This document shows positions 1 to 5,553 of a stretch of DNA of 9,872 bases, in pieces. Numbering within the stretch: position 1 is the stretch's first letter; each line of letters starts with the position of its first letter. Position numbers and translations under genes: made by a program. The notes under the pieces are model-generated. The model had not been told where the DNA came from. It searched no databases and was given only the letters and a program-made list of their open reading frames with translations. This stretch comes from JBBRMQ01 sp038230775. Its GTDB lineage: Bacteria > Acidobacteriota > Thermoanaerobaculia > Gp7-AA8. The stretch spans positions 1-9,872 of the forward strand of contig JBBRMQ010000165.1 in the NCBI GenBank assembly GCA_038230775.1, given 5' to 3'.

Positions 1-69
1 CGTGAAGCCCGACTCCCACAGCGCAATCATCCGATGTCGTTCTTCCACCATTCCTCGGCTCCAAGGCAT
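1..69 (-). CDS. IS481-like transposase, N-terminal 23 codons (cut by window edge)
   Basis: The minus-strand reading frame starts with ATG at 69 and is open to the window edge. The peptide opens MPWSRGMVEERHRMI and continues ALWESGFT. This resembles the N-terminus of IS481-family transposases, which often begin MPWK and lead into a helix-turn-helix that binds the element ends; the catalytic DDE core would lie outside the window. A strong Shine-Dalgarno, GGAGGA on the minus strand (74-79), sits 4 nt before the ATG and fixes the start. Upstream lies a tandem 14-bp motif expected of an element end. The family call rests on only 23 residues plus the repeats, so IS21-type or another HTH transposase remains possible. 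Confidence 0.6.
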   Translation of the reverse strand, partial: MPWSRGMVEERHRMIALWESGFT

Positions 70-89
70 CCAATCCTCCAACTGACATC

Positions 90-138
90 TGTCAAGGATG
101 TCTCCGTGGAAGTGTCAAGGATGTCTACGTCTAGAACA
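90..138. repeat. Terminal region of the IS481-like element, tandem 14-bp motif
   Basis: TGTCAAGGATGTCT occurs twice, at 90-103 and 113-126, with a 23-bp period, directly upstream of the transposase start. Read on the minus strand, the outer boundary could begin with TGT at 138, which matches the TGT...ACA ends usual for IS481 elements. Repeated terminal motifs of this kind are typical transposase-binding sites. The exact boundary is inferred; the other end and the target duplication are not in the window. Confidence 0.55.
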
Positions 139-331
139 GTGGCCGAAGGCCGGGTGAGGGGCTCCCTCGGAACACAAACTCCGCGAGCAGCGTGACGTCG
201 GAACGGAAGACGAGCTGCTCGATCGGCTTGAGGGACCAATCATCGATGCCCTCCAGTGGAGTGTTACGGCTCAGCACCGTTTGAGTTGCGTCACAAGATC
301 TTGATAGCCGAAACATGCCGGTGCGCTCCAT
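131..331 (-). pseudogene. Unrecognised ORF remnant ending in the IS end
   Basis: A minus-strand frame running from ATG 331 to TAG at 131-133 encodes a peptide whose middle part (PLEGIDDWSLKPIEQLVFRS and the following hydrophobic stretch) looks protein-like. Its stop codon lies inside the presumed IS end, so the frame may be the tail of a gene cut by the insertion. There is no clear ribosome binding site and I do not recognise a family. The last residues come from a GC-rich stretch around 139-170 containing the small palindrome GGCCGAAGGCC. It may be non-coding. Confidence 0.2.
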
Positions 332-342
332 GATCGTTCGCG

Positions 343-789
343 ATGGAAGCGATGCATCTGGCGCAGATCAACGTCGCACGAATGATCGCGCCGATCACCG
401 ATCCGGTGATGGCGTCGTTCGTCGCGCGCCTGGCGGAGATCAACGCCCTCGCCGACCGCAGCCCGGGCTTTATCTGGCGTCTGCAGACACCGGAGGGGAA
501 CGCGACGTACATCCGGCCCTATCGGGATGACCGCATCCTCGTGAACATGTCGGTCTGGGAAAGCATCGAACAGCTCAAGGACTACACGTACCGGACAGCG
601 CACGCGGAAATGCTGCGCGATCGCAAGGCGTGGTTCGAGCGATTCTCGGGGCCACAAACGGCAATGTGGTGGGTACCAGTTGGGCACATCCCCGACCTCG
701 AGGAAGCGAAGGAGCGGCTGGCAAGCCTCACCGAGCGCGGTCCGACGCCGTACGCTTTCACGTTCTCGAATGTCTTCCATCCGGGATAA
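343..789 (+). CDS. DUF3291 domain-containing protein
   Basis: This 148-residue protein is a full-length match in style to the DUF3291 family (about 140-160 residues), whose biochemical role is not established; the fold is thought to be a dimeric alpha/beta barrel like antibiotic-biosynthesis monooxygenases. Visible hallmarks are HLAQINVARM near residues 5-14, ALADRSPGFIWRLQ at 35-48, the VNMSVWESIEQL stretch at 67-78, the RTAHAEMLRDR helix at 84-94, MWWVPVGHIP at 108-117 and the GPTPYAFTF ending at 133-141. ATG 343 is used; ATG 352 three codons later is an equally possible start, and neither has a good Shine-Dalgarno. The gene stands alone, with the SRPBCC remnant 67 bp downstream on the same strand. 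Confidence 0.88.
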   Translation: MEAMHLAQINVARMIAPITDPVMASFVARLAEINALADRSPGFIWRLQTPEGNATYIRPYRDDRILVNMSVWESIEQLKDYTYRTAHAEMLRDRKAWFERFSGPQTAMWWVPVGHIPDLEEAKERLASLTERGPTPYAFTFSNVFHPG

Positions 790-808
790 AGAAAACGCCA
801 GCGATGGT

Positions 809-868
809 GAATACTCTCGTGAGGCGTCGGTACAATCGGGCCTCCGAGGAGAGCGAATGAGAGTATTC
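809..868. repeat. Perfect 10-bp inverted repeat around the start of the SRPBCC remnant
   Basis: GAATACTCTC (809-818) and GAGAGTATTC (859-868) are exact reverse complements separated by 40 nt. The right arm starts at the last base of the ATG of the remnant gene (857-859), and the loop holds its Shine-Dalgarno AGGAG (847-851). In mRNA the pairing would place the ribosome binding site in a loop. The repeat could also be a leftover of the rearrangement that collapsed the gene. Confidence 0.5.
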
Positions 869-1011
869 AGATCGGACTGGTCTACAACGGCGGCGGCTAT
901 TTCGCCGGAAGCATGGCGGAGCTCGCGGCGGGCGTCGATCAGATGCTCGGCGCGCAGGTCGACCGTCTGACGCGGCTGGCCGAAACAGGCAGCGTGGATG
1001 CGAGGAAGTAG
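857..1011 (+). pseudogene. Collapsed SRPBCC-like gene, start and C-terminus only
   Basis: An AGGAG (847-851) placed 5 nt before ATG 857 marks a gene start reading MRVF, a common style of start for SRPBCC (polyketide cyclase-like, START-fold) proteins. The matching C-terminus is in another frame: from 868 to the TAG at 1009-1011 it reads IGLVYNGGGYFAGS, then a long amphipathic helix with VDQMLGAQVDRLTRLAETGS. This resembles the final strand and C-terminal helix of SRPBCC proteins (pattern Y..GGY...VD..L..Q..RL...ETG). Full members have about 145 residues, so about 90-100 codons plus the reading frame appear lost. The next gene begins directly after the TAG (TAGATG), suggesting a former operon with the cupin gene. 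The family assignment is from pattern memory and moderate. Confidence 0.45.
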
Positions 1012-1377
1012 ATGAGCTACGACGCGATCTCCCTTCGCGAGAAGTTCGCAGAGTTCTCCGCCACTTTCCAGCCGAAAGTCATCGCGCAGATGAACGACTA
1101 CCAGTTCAAGCTGGCGCGCGTGAAGGGCGATTTCGTCTGGCACAGCCATGACGAGACCGATGAGACTTTCATCGTCATCGAAGGAGAGATGGCGATCGAT
1201 TTTCGCGACGGCCGCGTCGTGCTGCGCGAGGGCGAGATGTTCGTCGTGCCGAGAGGCGTCGAGCACAAACCATTCGCCGCCGCGGAGTGCAAGATCATGC
1301 TGATCGAGCCTGTCGGGACCGTGAATACCGGCGATGCGGGTGGCGAGATGACCGCACCCGACGATGCGTGGATTTGA
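1012..1377 (+). CDS. Single-domain cupin protein
   Basis: This 121-residue protein is a small single cupin (cupin_2 type). Cupin motif 1 is complete: Gly39, His44-x-His46, Glu51 and Gly58 in GDFVWHSHDETDETFIVIEG, giving the three usual metal ligands. Motif 2 is also complete: Gly74, Pro80, Gly82 and His85 in GEMFVVPRGVEH, supplying the fourth ligand. The protein should therefore be a metal-binding beta-barrel, either an enzyme or a small-molecule sensor; the substrate cannot be read from sequence. The C-terminal 20 residues are polar and probably flexible. GAGGAAG at 1002-1008 serves as Shine-Dalgarno, and the start abuts the stop of the SRPBCC remnant, so translation was probably coupled to it originally. 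Confidence 0.92.
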   Translation: MSYDAISLREKFAEFSATFQPKVIAQMNDYQFKLARVKGDFVWHSHDETDETFIVIEGEMAIDFRDGRVVLREGEMFVVPRGVEHKPFAAAECKIMLIEPVGTVNTGDAGGEMTAPDDAWI

Positions 1378-1420
1378 AGCGTCAAGCGTTGCCGGTCTGT
1401 TGACAAGAGGTCGCAATGCC

Positions 1421-1528
1421 TGTCATCCCGACGCTGAGCGAAGCGAAGGGGAGGGACCGGTGTGGGTCGGGTGGTTCGATCGACGTGCCTCCCGCCCACA
1501 CCGGTCCCTCGCTACGCTCGGGATGACA
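1421..1528. repeat. Dispersed imperfect palindrome, copy 1
   Basis: The element starts TGTCATCCCG and ends CGGGATGACA. Perfect 14-bp inner arms GGGACCGGTGTGGG (1453-1466) and CCCACACCGGTCCC (1495-1508) flank a central GGTTCGATC segment. The left arm is longer than the right because it carries extra GAGCGAAGCGAAGGGG-like sequence. The 38 bases of the right arm (1491-1528), read on the minus strand, are identical to the left arm of the copy at the right end of the window. Such elements are common intergenic repeats in several soil bacterial phyla. It could fold as a long hairpin and may act as a transcription barrier after the cupin gene; it shows no T-run. Confidence 0.85.
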
Positions 1529-1542
1529 TTCGCGTTGGCGTC

Positions 1543-1603
1543 TGGAGCGCCTCGCCAGCGTCTCGCTGGCTGTTCTTGTGACCGCCGAGACGGCGGCGCT
1601 CCA
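1543..1603. repeat. Multi-hairpin repeat, possible three-way junction
   Basis: Outer arms TGGAGCGCC (1543-1551) and GGCGCTCCA (1595-1603) are exact reverse complements. Between them lie two perfect small hairpins: GCCAGCG-tct-CGCTGGC (1554-1570) and CCGCCG-aga-CGGCGG (1582-1596). The second shares two bases with the outer right arm. The segment could fold as a three-way junction. No ORF explains it. It starts 14 bp after the larger palindrome and appears to be a second type of dispersed intergenic element. Confidence 0.6.
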
Positions 1604-1829
1604 AAGACTGCGCTCAGGGTCGGGGCTTCAACGCCTGCCGGATGATGCGGTGGATTTAGCGCGCTCCGATATGGCGTAACTATTTTTCTTGTCTCTCATC
1701 GAGTCGTGAACGACGGCGCTCACCGTCTCCGCGAAGCTGATGTGGCGCTTTGCCAGCCGGTGATGCAGCAGCTGACACGCCTGCACTGGTCGCGTCTGCG
1801 GATGAAAGCGGTACGGCGACGGACACTCC

Positions 1830-1858
1830 TTGTGGTTCTCTGTACGAAAGCGTACACT
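1830..1858 (+). promoter_or_regulatory. Candidate sigma70-type promoter of the Crp/Fnr-family gene
   Basis: TTGTGG (1830-1835) as -35 and TACACT (1853-1858) as -10 are separated by 17 nt. The matches to consensus are 3/6 and 4/6, so it is a modest promoter on its own. Transcription would start near 1865, leaving a leader of about 90 nt. The position of the palindrome in the spacer supports the call. Confidence 0.35.
1841..1856. promoter_or_regulatory. Perfect palindrome TGTACGAAAGCGTACA, candidate operator
   Basis: Six-base arms TGTACG and CGTACA flank AAAG. It fills the spacer and overlaps the -10 of the candidate promoter, a position where a bound protein would block transcription. The half-site TGTACG differs from the TGTGA of Crp and TTGAT of Fnr. 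The binding protein is unknown; the downstream Crp/Fnr-family regulator itself is one candidate. Confidence 0.45.
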
Positions 1859-1953
1859 TCGTCCGAGCTTTCGAGACAAGATACCCTCGGCATCCGGTCA
1901 GCCCCTGCCTCCGAATGTCGTCGTGGTTTTGAACCCGACACATAGGAGACACC

Positions 1954-2862
1954 ATGGCCGAGGCCTCATCTTCGGGCGGCAACGCATTGTTGAACGCCTT
2001 TCCCGCCGATGTTCGGACCCGGCTCGTTGTCGAGTCGAAGGTTCATAAGGGTCACGAGGGATTGATTCGCGGCGATCAACGCGCGGAGTTCGTCTATTTC
2101 CCCCACCGCGGTTGTGTCATCTCGCTCACGCGATCGATCGAAGGGGGCTCGACGGTGGAAGTCGGCATCGTCGGTTCGGAAGGCCTGGTCGACGTCCAGA
2201 AATTGCTGGCTCCGGACGGAGCCGGTGCGGACGCCGTCGTACAGATCGCGGGCTGCGCGTCCCGCGTCCGGCTTCTGGATCTGCGCCAGGAGCTGAATGA
2301 CAACGCGGCGGTGCGCGATCTGCTGCTGGAAAGCTGCGGCGCATTTCTGGCGCAGGTGTCACAACACGCGGTGTGCAATCGCATGCACTCGATCGAGCAA
2401 CGTCTGGCGAAATGGCTTCTGGCCGTCCGCGACCGCATCGACTCCGACGAAATCGGACTTACGCAGGATTTCCTCTCGCAGATGCTCGGAACCAGGCGTG
2501 CCGGTGTCACGGTCGCCGTCGGAACATTCACGCTCGACGGTCTCGTCAAGCACGGCAGGAGCAGTATCACCATCATCGATCGCGCCGGACTCGAAGAAAG
2601 CGCGTGTGAGTGTTACCTGGTGATCCATGACGCGATTCGTCACGGCAAAGGTCACGGACAGTCGGTGCAGCGCGCGCCGCGCTCGCCGGGCAGCGCCGGC
2701 GCCGGATATCCGCACGAGGCACAGGCCTGCGTCGATGAGAACGCGCTGGAGGGAAATCCGTACGAGGTCATGAGCCGCGCCCGCACTGCCGACACGATCG
2801 CGGCGCATTCGCGCGGTTCCAGACGCCTGAAGCCACGCGACCACTCCTTACGATCACGGTAG
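1954..2862 (+). CDS. Crp/Fnr-family transcriptional regulator with read-through tail
   Basis: Residues 1-230 form a Crp/Fnr-type protein: a cyclic-nucleotide-binding-like sensor domain with VYFPHRGCVISL (47-58) and GSTVEVGIVGSEGLV (65-79), the dimerisation helix around residues 120-160 (SQHAVCNRMHSIEQRLAKWLL), then a winged helix-turn-helix with LTQDFLSQMLGTRRAGVTVAVG (169-190) and ITIIDRAGLEESACECY (205-221). No canonical cAMP-pocket arginine is evident, so the ligand is unknown. The ATG has AGGAG at 1944-1948, 5 nt upstream. Relatives end soon after the CECY motif at roughly 230-250 residues. Here the frame continues 72 more residues, rich in Gly, Arg and Ser, which are wholly antisense to the convergent HIT-like gene. 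The original stop was therefore probably lost near 2645, or the sequence has an error there. Confidence 0.88.
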   Translation: MAEASSSGGNALLNAFPADVRTRLVVESKVHKGHEGLIRGDQRAEFVYFPHRGCVISLTRSIEGGSTVEVGIVGSEGLVDVQKLLAPDGAGADAVVQIAGCASRVRLLDLRQELNDNAAVRDLLLESCGAFLAQVSQHAVCNRMHSIEQRLAKWLLAVRDRIDSDEIGLTQDFLSQMLGTRRAGVTVAVGTFTLDGLVKHGRSSITIIDRAGLEESACECYLVIHDAIRHGKGHGQSVQRAPRSPGSAGAGYPHEAQACVDENALEGNPYEVMSRARTADTIAAHSRGSRRLKPRDHSLRSR

Positions 2863-3245
2863 GACGGAAAGCGAGGGGCCTCACCCCACTGCCAGGAAGG
2901 ATCGGCCGCGTTCGGACTGCGGCCGAAAAGATGGAGATGGACGCGGCGGTGCTCGCGAGGCATCTTGCGGCCGCGCGGCTCGGCATCATCGTGCAGCGAC
3001 CAGTTGCCCGCCTCCCAGTAATTGATGCAGCCGCCGTCGAGCTGCGGCAGAACGTCGAGCATCGCCTTTCCCGTCGCTGCGACAAGAGCGGACCAGGCCG
3101 AGAGCTCCGCCGGCAACAGCTCACTCCGCTCCCATACTTTTCTCGGCGGGGTCACCATGAGGTTCCCGCCGTCCGCGCGATCGACCAGCACACTCCCCAC
3201 TGCCGGGAGCTCGATCGCCCCACCCGAGCACGTGAAAATTTTCAT
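2652..3245 (-). CDS. HIT-like domain protein with C-terminal zinc-ribbon-like tail
   Basis: This 197-residue protein carries GGCINYWEAGNWSLHDDAEP (71-90) and REHRRVHLHLFGRS (97-110), where His99, His103 and His105 form a histidine motif like that of HIT and GalT-type nucleotide hydrolases or transferases. An approximately 130-165 region (DRKEWSRGFRRLEPRECAAI) completes the domain. The nucleotide substrate is unknown. Residues 175-196 add CASC and CTDC pairs spaced by 14 residues, which could bind zinc. Codons in the tail keep the GC-rich third positions of a real gene. ATG 3245 is used because the similarity starts there; the Shine-Dalgarno is poor. It lies 32 nt downstream of the membrane protein gene on the same strand, probably co-transcribed. 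Its last 211 bp overlap the convergent Crp/Fnr-family frame. Confidence 0.75.
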   Translation of the reverse strand: MKIFTCSGGAIELPAVGSVLVDRADGGNLMVTPPRKVWERSELLPAELSAWSALVAATGKAMLDVLPQLDGGCINYWEAGNWSLHDDAEPRGRKMPREHRRVHLHLFGRSPNAADPSWQWGEAPRFPSYRDRKEWSRGFRRLEPRECAAIVSAVRARLMTSYGFPSSAFSSTQACASCGYPAPALPGERGARCTDCP

Positions 3246-3277
3246 GGACGTAGATTCGCGGAAGTCGCGTGAGAGTT

Positions 3278-3679
3278 TCAGTCGATGTGACGAACCGGAA
3301 CTGTACGCAGCGATCTGGCGACCAGTCCGATGCCGCCCGCGAGCAGCACCAGCATGAGGATGGTGTTGAAAAGACTCGTCGGACGGAAGTAGATGTCGAG
3401 ATTCGTCAGGATTCCGACGAAGATGATCACGCTCCCCGCGATCGTCAGCAGCCATCCGGCAATCGAGCGTCCGTTGAAGAACAGCAGCGCGATGCCGATG
3501 ATGAGCGGGATCAGCGAGAGGCCAAACGCATTGTGGCCCCATAGGTTCCAGCCGCCACTCGTCACCATCACTTGATTGGTGAGCAGCCATCCGCCGGCGA
3601 CCGCCATGACGAACCCGAGGATGAACGTTCCGAAACCGCCTTCGGTGCCGCCCGCTCCACGGATGCGCCCGCTGCTCAT
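3278..3679 (-). CDS. Small four-helix integral membrane protein
   Basis: This 133-residue protein has a short glycine-rich N-terminus followed by four hydrophobic segments, at about 16-34 (FGTFILGFVMAVAGGWLLT), 51-68 (AFGLSLIPLIIGIALLFF), 73-91 and 103-121. Conserved-looking features are LLTNQV, the GIALLFFNGRS turn and NLDIYFRPTSLFNTI before the last helix. I recognise it as a family of unnamed membrane proteins in soil bacteria with no assigned function. ATG 3679 is chosen; ATG 3697 would add MLYTCV and is also possible, with GGAG 10 nt upstream. The gene is divergent from the secreted-protein gene and followed after 32 nt by the HIT-like gene. Confidence 0.78.
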   Translation of the reverse strand: MSSGRIRGAGGTEGGFGTFILGFVMAVAGGWLLTNQVMVTSGGWNLWGHNAFGLSLIPLIIGIALLFFNGRSIAGWLLTIAGSVIIFVGILTNLDIYFRPTSLFNTILMLVLLAGGIGLVARSLRTVPVRHID

Positions 3680-3718
3680 AACGCAAGTGTAGAGCATTGT
3701 GTTAGAACTCCGGCGATC

Positions 3719-4705
3719 TTGCGATTCGCGTTCGTGTGGCTCCTGACGCTGAACTTCGTCGCGCGCGGCGGCGATCTTCCGGGGCCTCTTCCTCTGTTTC
3801 CGCTCAGCAACTGGTGGAACACGAGCATCGCGAGCGCGCCCGTCGATCCAAACAGCGCGCAGTTCATCAACTTCATCGGAACGTCGCGAAAACTGCATCC
3901 TGATTTCGGCGGCGACAGCGACGTTTCTTCGGCGCCGATCTACGGCATGCCCTACATCGTCGTCTCCGGCGACCAGCCGCTCGTGCCGGTCGTCTTCGAC
4001 TACGACGACGAGAGCGACGCGGGTGCGCCAGGCCGTCCGTCCGGATACCCGATCCCCGAGCAGGCCAAATCCGAGCAGAAGTGGATCGAAGGTGGACTGG
4101 CCGGTGGCGATCCGAATTTGGACGGCGACCGACACATGCTCATCATCGATCGCGATCGCCGGATTCTCTTCGAGCTCTACCTAACGCGATGGAACGCGGG
4201 CGCCGGACGGTGGGAAGCAGGATCGGGCGCCGTGTTCCCGCTCGATTCCAACACCCGGCGCCCCGACACATGGACGAGCGCCGACGCCGCGGGACTGGCA
4301 ATTCTTCCTGGCCTCATTCGTTACGACGAGGCCTACGGGACCGAACCGATCCGCCACGCATTTCGTGTCACGGTCCGGAGCACGAACGGATACGTGTTCC
4401 CTGCGTCGCATCGCGCCGGATCGACCGCGGGAGCGCTGCCGATGGGCGCTCGACTCCGATTGAAGGCGAGCAAGAACATCTCCGGATTCCCGGAGCCGGT
4501 CCGACGCATCTTTGAAGCGATGAAGACGTACGGCCTCATCGTGGCGGACAACGGATCGGACATGTACATCAGCGGAACGTACGACACGCGCTGGAACAAC
4601 GACGTCCTCAACCCCGCGTTCGCGTCGCTCACCGCGTCGGACTTCGAAGTCGTGACGCTCGGATGGACCCCGGTGCGCGGTCGCACGCGATCGGTTCGCC
4701 ACTGA
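3719..4705 (+). CDS. Secreted protein of an uncharacterised family
   Basis: From TTG 3719 the product has 328 residues. It begins with a signal-peptide-like segment (RFAFVWLLTLNFVA) ending near residue 16. The mature part opens FPLSNWWNTSI (27-37), a typical beginning of this family of extracytoplasmic proteins. Further landmarks are LHPDFGG (59-65), YGMPYIVV (75-82), DRHMLIIDRDRRILFELY (137-154), TWTSADAAGLAILPGLIRYD (184-203), RHAFRVTVRSTNGYVFPASH (212-231) and NGSDMYISGTYDTRWNNDVL (278-297). The regular hydrophobic-polar alternation suggests a beta-rich, possibly carbohydrate-related fold, but no catalytic activity can be claimed. The frame is open further upstream to an ATG at 3572, but that would cover the divergent membrane-protein gene. 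GTG 3734 is the alternative start. The stop overlaps the start of the aldo/keto reductase (TGATG), so the two are translationally coupled. Confidence 0.75.
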   Translation: MRFAFVWLLTLNFVARGGDLPGPLPLFPLSNWWNTSIASAPVDPNSAQFINFIGTSRKLHPDFGGDSDVSSAPIYGMPYIVVSGDQPLVPVVFDYDDESDAGAPGRPSGYPIPEQAKSEQKWIEGGLAGGDPNLDGDRHMLIIDRDRRILFELYLTRWNAGAGRWEAGSGAVFPLDSNTRRPDTWTSADAAGLAILPGLIRYDEAYGTEPIRHAFRVTVRSTNGYVFPASHRAGSTAGALPMGARLRLKASKNISGFPEPVRRIFEAMKTYGLIVADNGSDMYISGTYDTRWNNDVLNPAFASLTASDFEVVTLGWTPVRGRTRSVRH

Positions 4706-5520
4706 TGTCCGCGCCGGACTTCATCTACGGCACCGCCTGGAAGGAAGCCGAGACCGAGCGGCTCACCCGCATGGCGATCGACTCCGGCTTTCGCGCCATC
4801 GACACCGCCAATCAGCGCCGTCACTACTTCGAAGCCGGAGTCGGCGCCGCCGTCGCCGGTGCGATCCGTGACGGCATCGTCCGCCGCGAAGATCTTTTTC
4901 TGCAGACGAAGTTCACCTACGCACCGGGCCAGGATCATCGCCTGCCCTATGACCCCGCGGCCGATCCGGCGACCCAGGTCCAGCAATCGTTCGCCAGCTC
5001 GCTCGAACATCTGCAAATCGAGATCATCGACTCGTACGTCCTTCACGGCCCGTCACAACGCCGCGGTCTCGGCAAGATCGATGTCGAAGTGTGGCGCGCG
5101 ATGGAACGCCTCCACTCCTCCGGCCGCGCGCGATCCCTCGGCATCAGCAACGTGGAGCCCGATCAACTCGAGCAGCTGTGGGAACTGGCGGCGGTGAAGC
5201 CCGCCTTCGTCCAGAACCGCTGCTTCGCGGTGACCGGATGGGATGCGAAGATCCGCGCGTTCTGCGCGGAGAAAGGCATTGCGTATCAGGGCTTCTCGCT
5301 GCTCACCGCGAACACGAACGAGCTGCGTCATCCCTGGTTCCAGCAACTCGTCAGGCAGTTGAAAAAGACGCCCGCACAAATCATCTTCCGCTTCGCGAAG
5401 CAGGTAGGGATGATTCCGCTCACCGGAACCACGAACGAGAGCCACATGCGCGAAGATCTGGCGATCGATGACTTCGCGCTTTCAGACGAAGACATAAAAA
5501 AGCTCTTAGCCCTCTCTTGA
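4705..5520 (+). CDS. Aldo/keto reductase
   Basis: This 271-residue protein is an AKR-superfamily NAD(P)H-dependent oxidoreductase with a TIM-barrel fold, probably cytoplasmic. The catalytic tetrad is complete: Asp33 in GFRAIDTANQ, Tyr41 in RRHYFEAGVG, Lys69 in FLQTKFTY and His114 in SYVLHGPS. Cofactor-side motifs are visible: GISNV at 146-150, VQNR at 169-172 and IPLTGTTN at 237-244. The substrate is not predictable. The length is close to the family norm of about 270-330. ATG 4705 overlaps the upstream stop by one base; the upstream in-frame ATG 4663 would read into the secreted-protein gene and is rejected. The last codons coincide with the terminator hairpin of the convergent lipoprotein gene. 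Confidence 0.93.
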   Translation: MSAPDFIYGTAWKEAETERLTRMAIDSGFRAIDTANQRRHYFEAGVGAAVAGAIRDGIVRREDLFLQTKFTYAPGQDHRLPYDPAADPATQVQQSFASSLEHLQIEIIDSYVLHGPSQRRGLGKIDVEVWRAMERLHSSGRARSLGISNVEPDQLEQLWELAAVKPAFVQNRCFAVTGWDAKIRAFCAEKGIAYQGFSLLTANTNELRHPWFQQLVRQLKKTPAQIIFRFAKQVGMIPLTGTTNESHMREDLAIDDFALSDEDIKKLLALS

Positions 5521-5531
5521 GAGCTAAGAGC
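5496..5531 (-). terminator. Intrinsic terminator for the lipoprotein gene
   Basis: GCTCTTAGC (5502-5510) and GCTAAGAGC (5523-5531) are perfect 9-bp arms. On the minus strand the hairpin is followed by six T residues (5496-5501), the form of a rho-independent terminator, about 23 nt after the lipoprotein stop. It lies largely inside the last codons of the convergent aldo/keto reductase gene. In the plus direction no T-run follows, so it would work poorly for that gene. Confidence 0.8.
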
Positions 5532-5553
5532 AGAAAACGTGGATCGAAGAAAA

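Larger units (their letters stand above)
1604..1953. other. Gene-free stretch upstream of the Crp/Fnr gene
   Basis: About 350 bases without a convincing gene. Short frames on both strands lack family resemblance and ribosome binding sites. It holds the candidate promoter and palindrome near 1830-1858 and the Shine-Dalgarno of the following gene; otherwise I see nothing interpretable. Confidence 0.5.

Noticed and set aside
90..126. Tandem 14-bp repeat as a CRISPR fragment
   Set aside because: Only two units with a 9-bp spacer, next to a transposase start; an IS end explains it better.
139..170. GC-rich stretch with GGCCGAAGGCC palindrome
   Set aside because: Looks like another common intergenic repeat, but only one copy is in the window and the stem is too short to claim a terminator.
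271..1416. 381-residue minus-strand frame
   Set aside because: It is the antisense of the DUF3291 and cupin genes, both with clear family motifs; its Arg/His/Asp-rich composition is typical of a high-GC shadow frame.
1628..1982. Several 60-100-residue frames before the Crp/Fnr-family gene
   Set aside because: No ribosome binding sites, no family resemblance, and they overlap the promoter and palindrome.
3572..3718. Upstream extension of the secreted-protein frame to ATG 3572
   Set aside because: It would run through the start of the divergent membrane protein and place the signal-peptide-like segment inside the protein.
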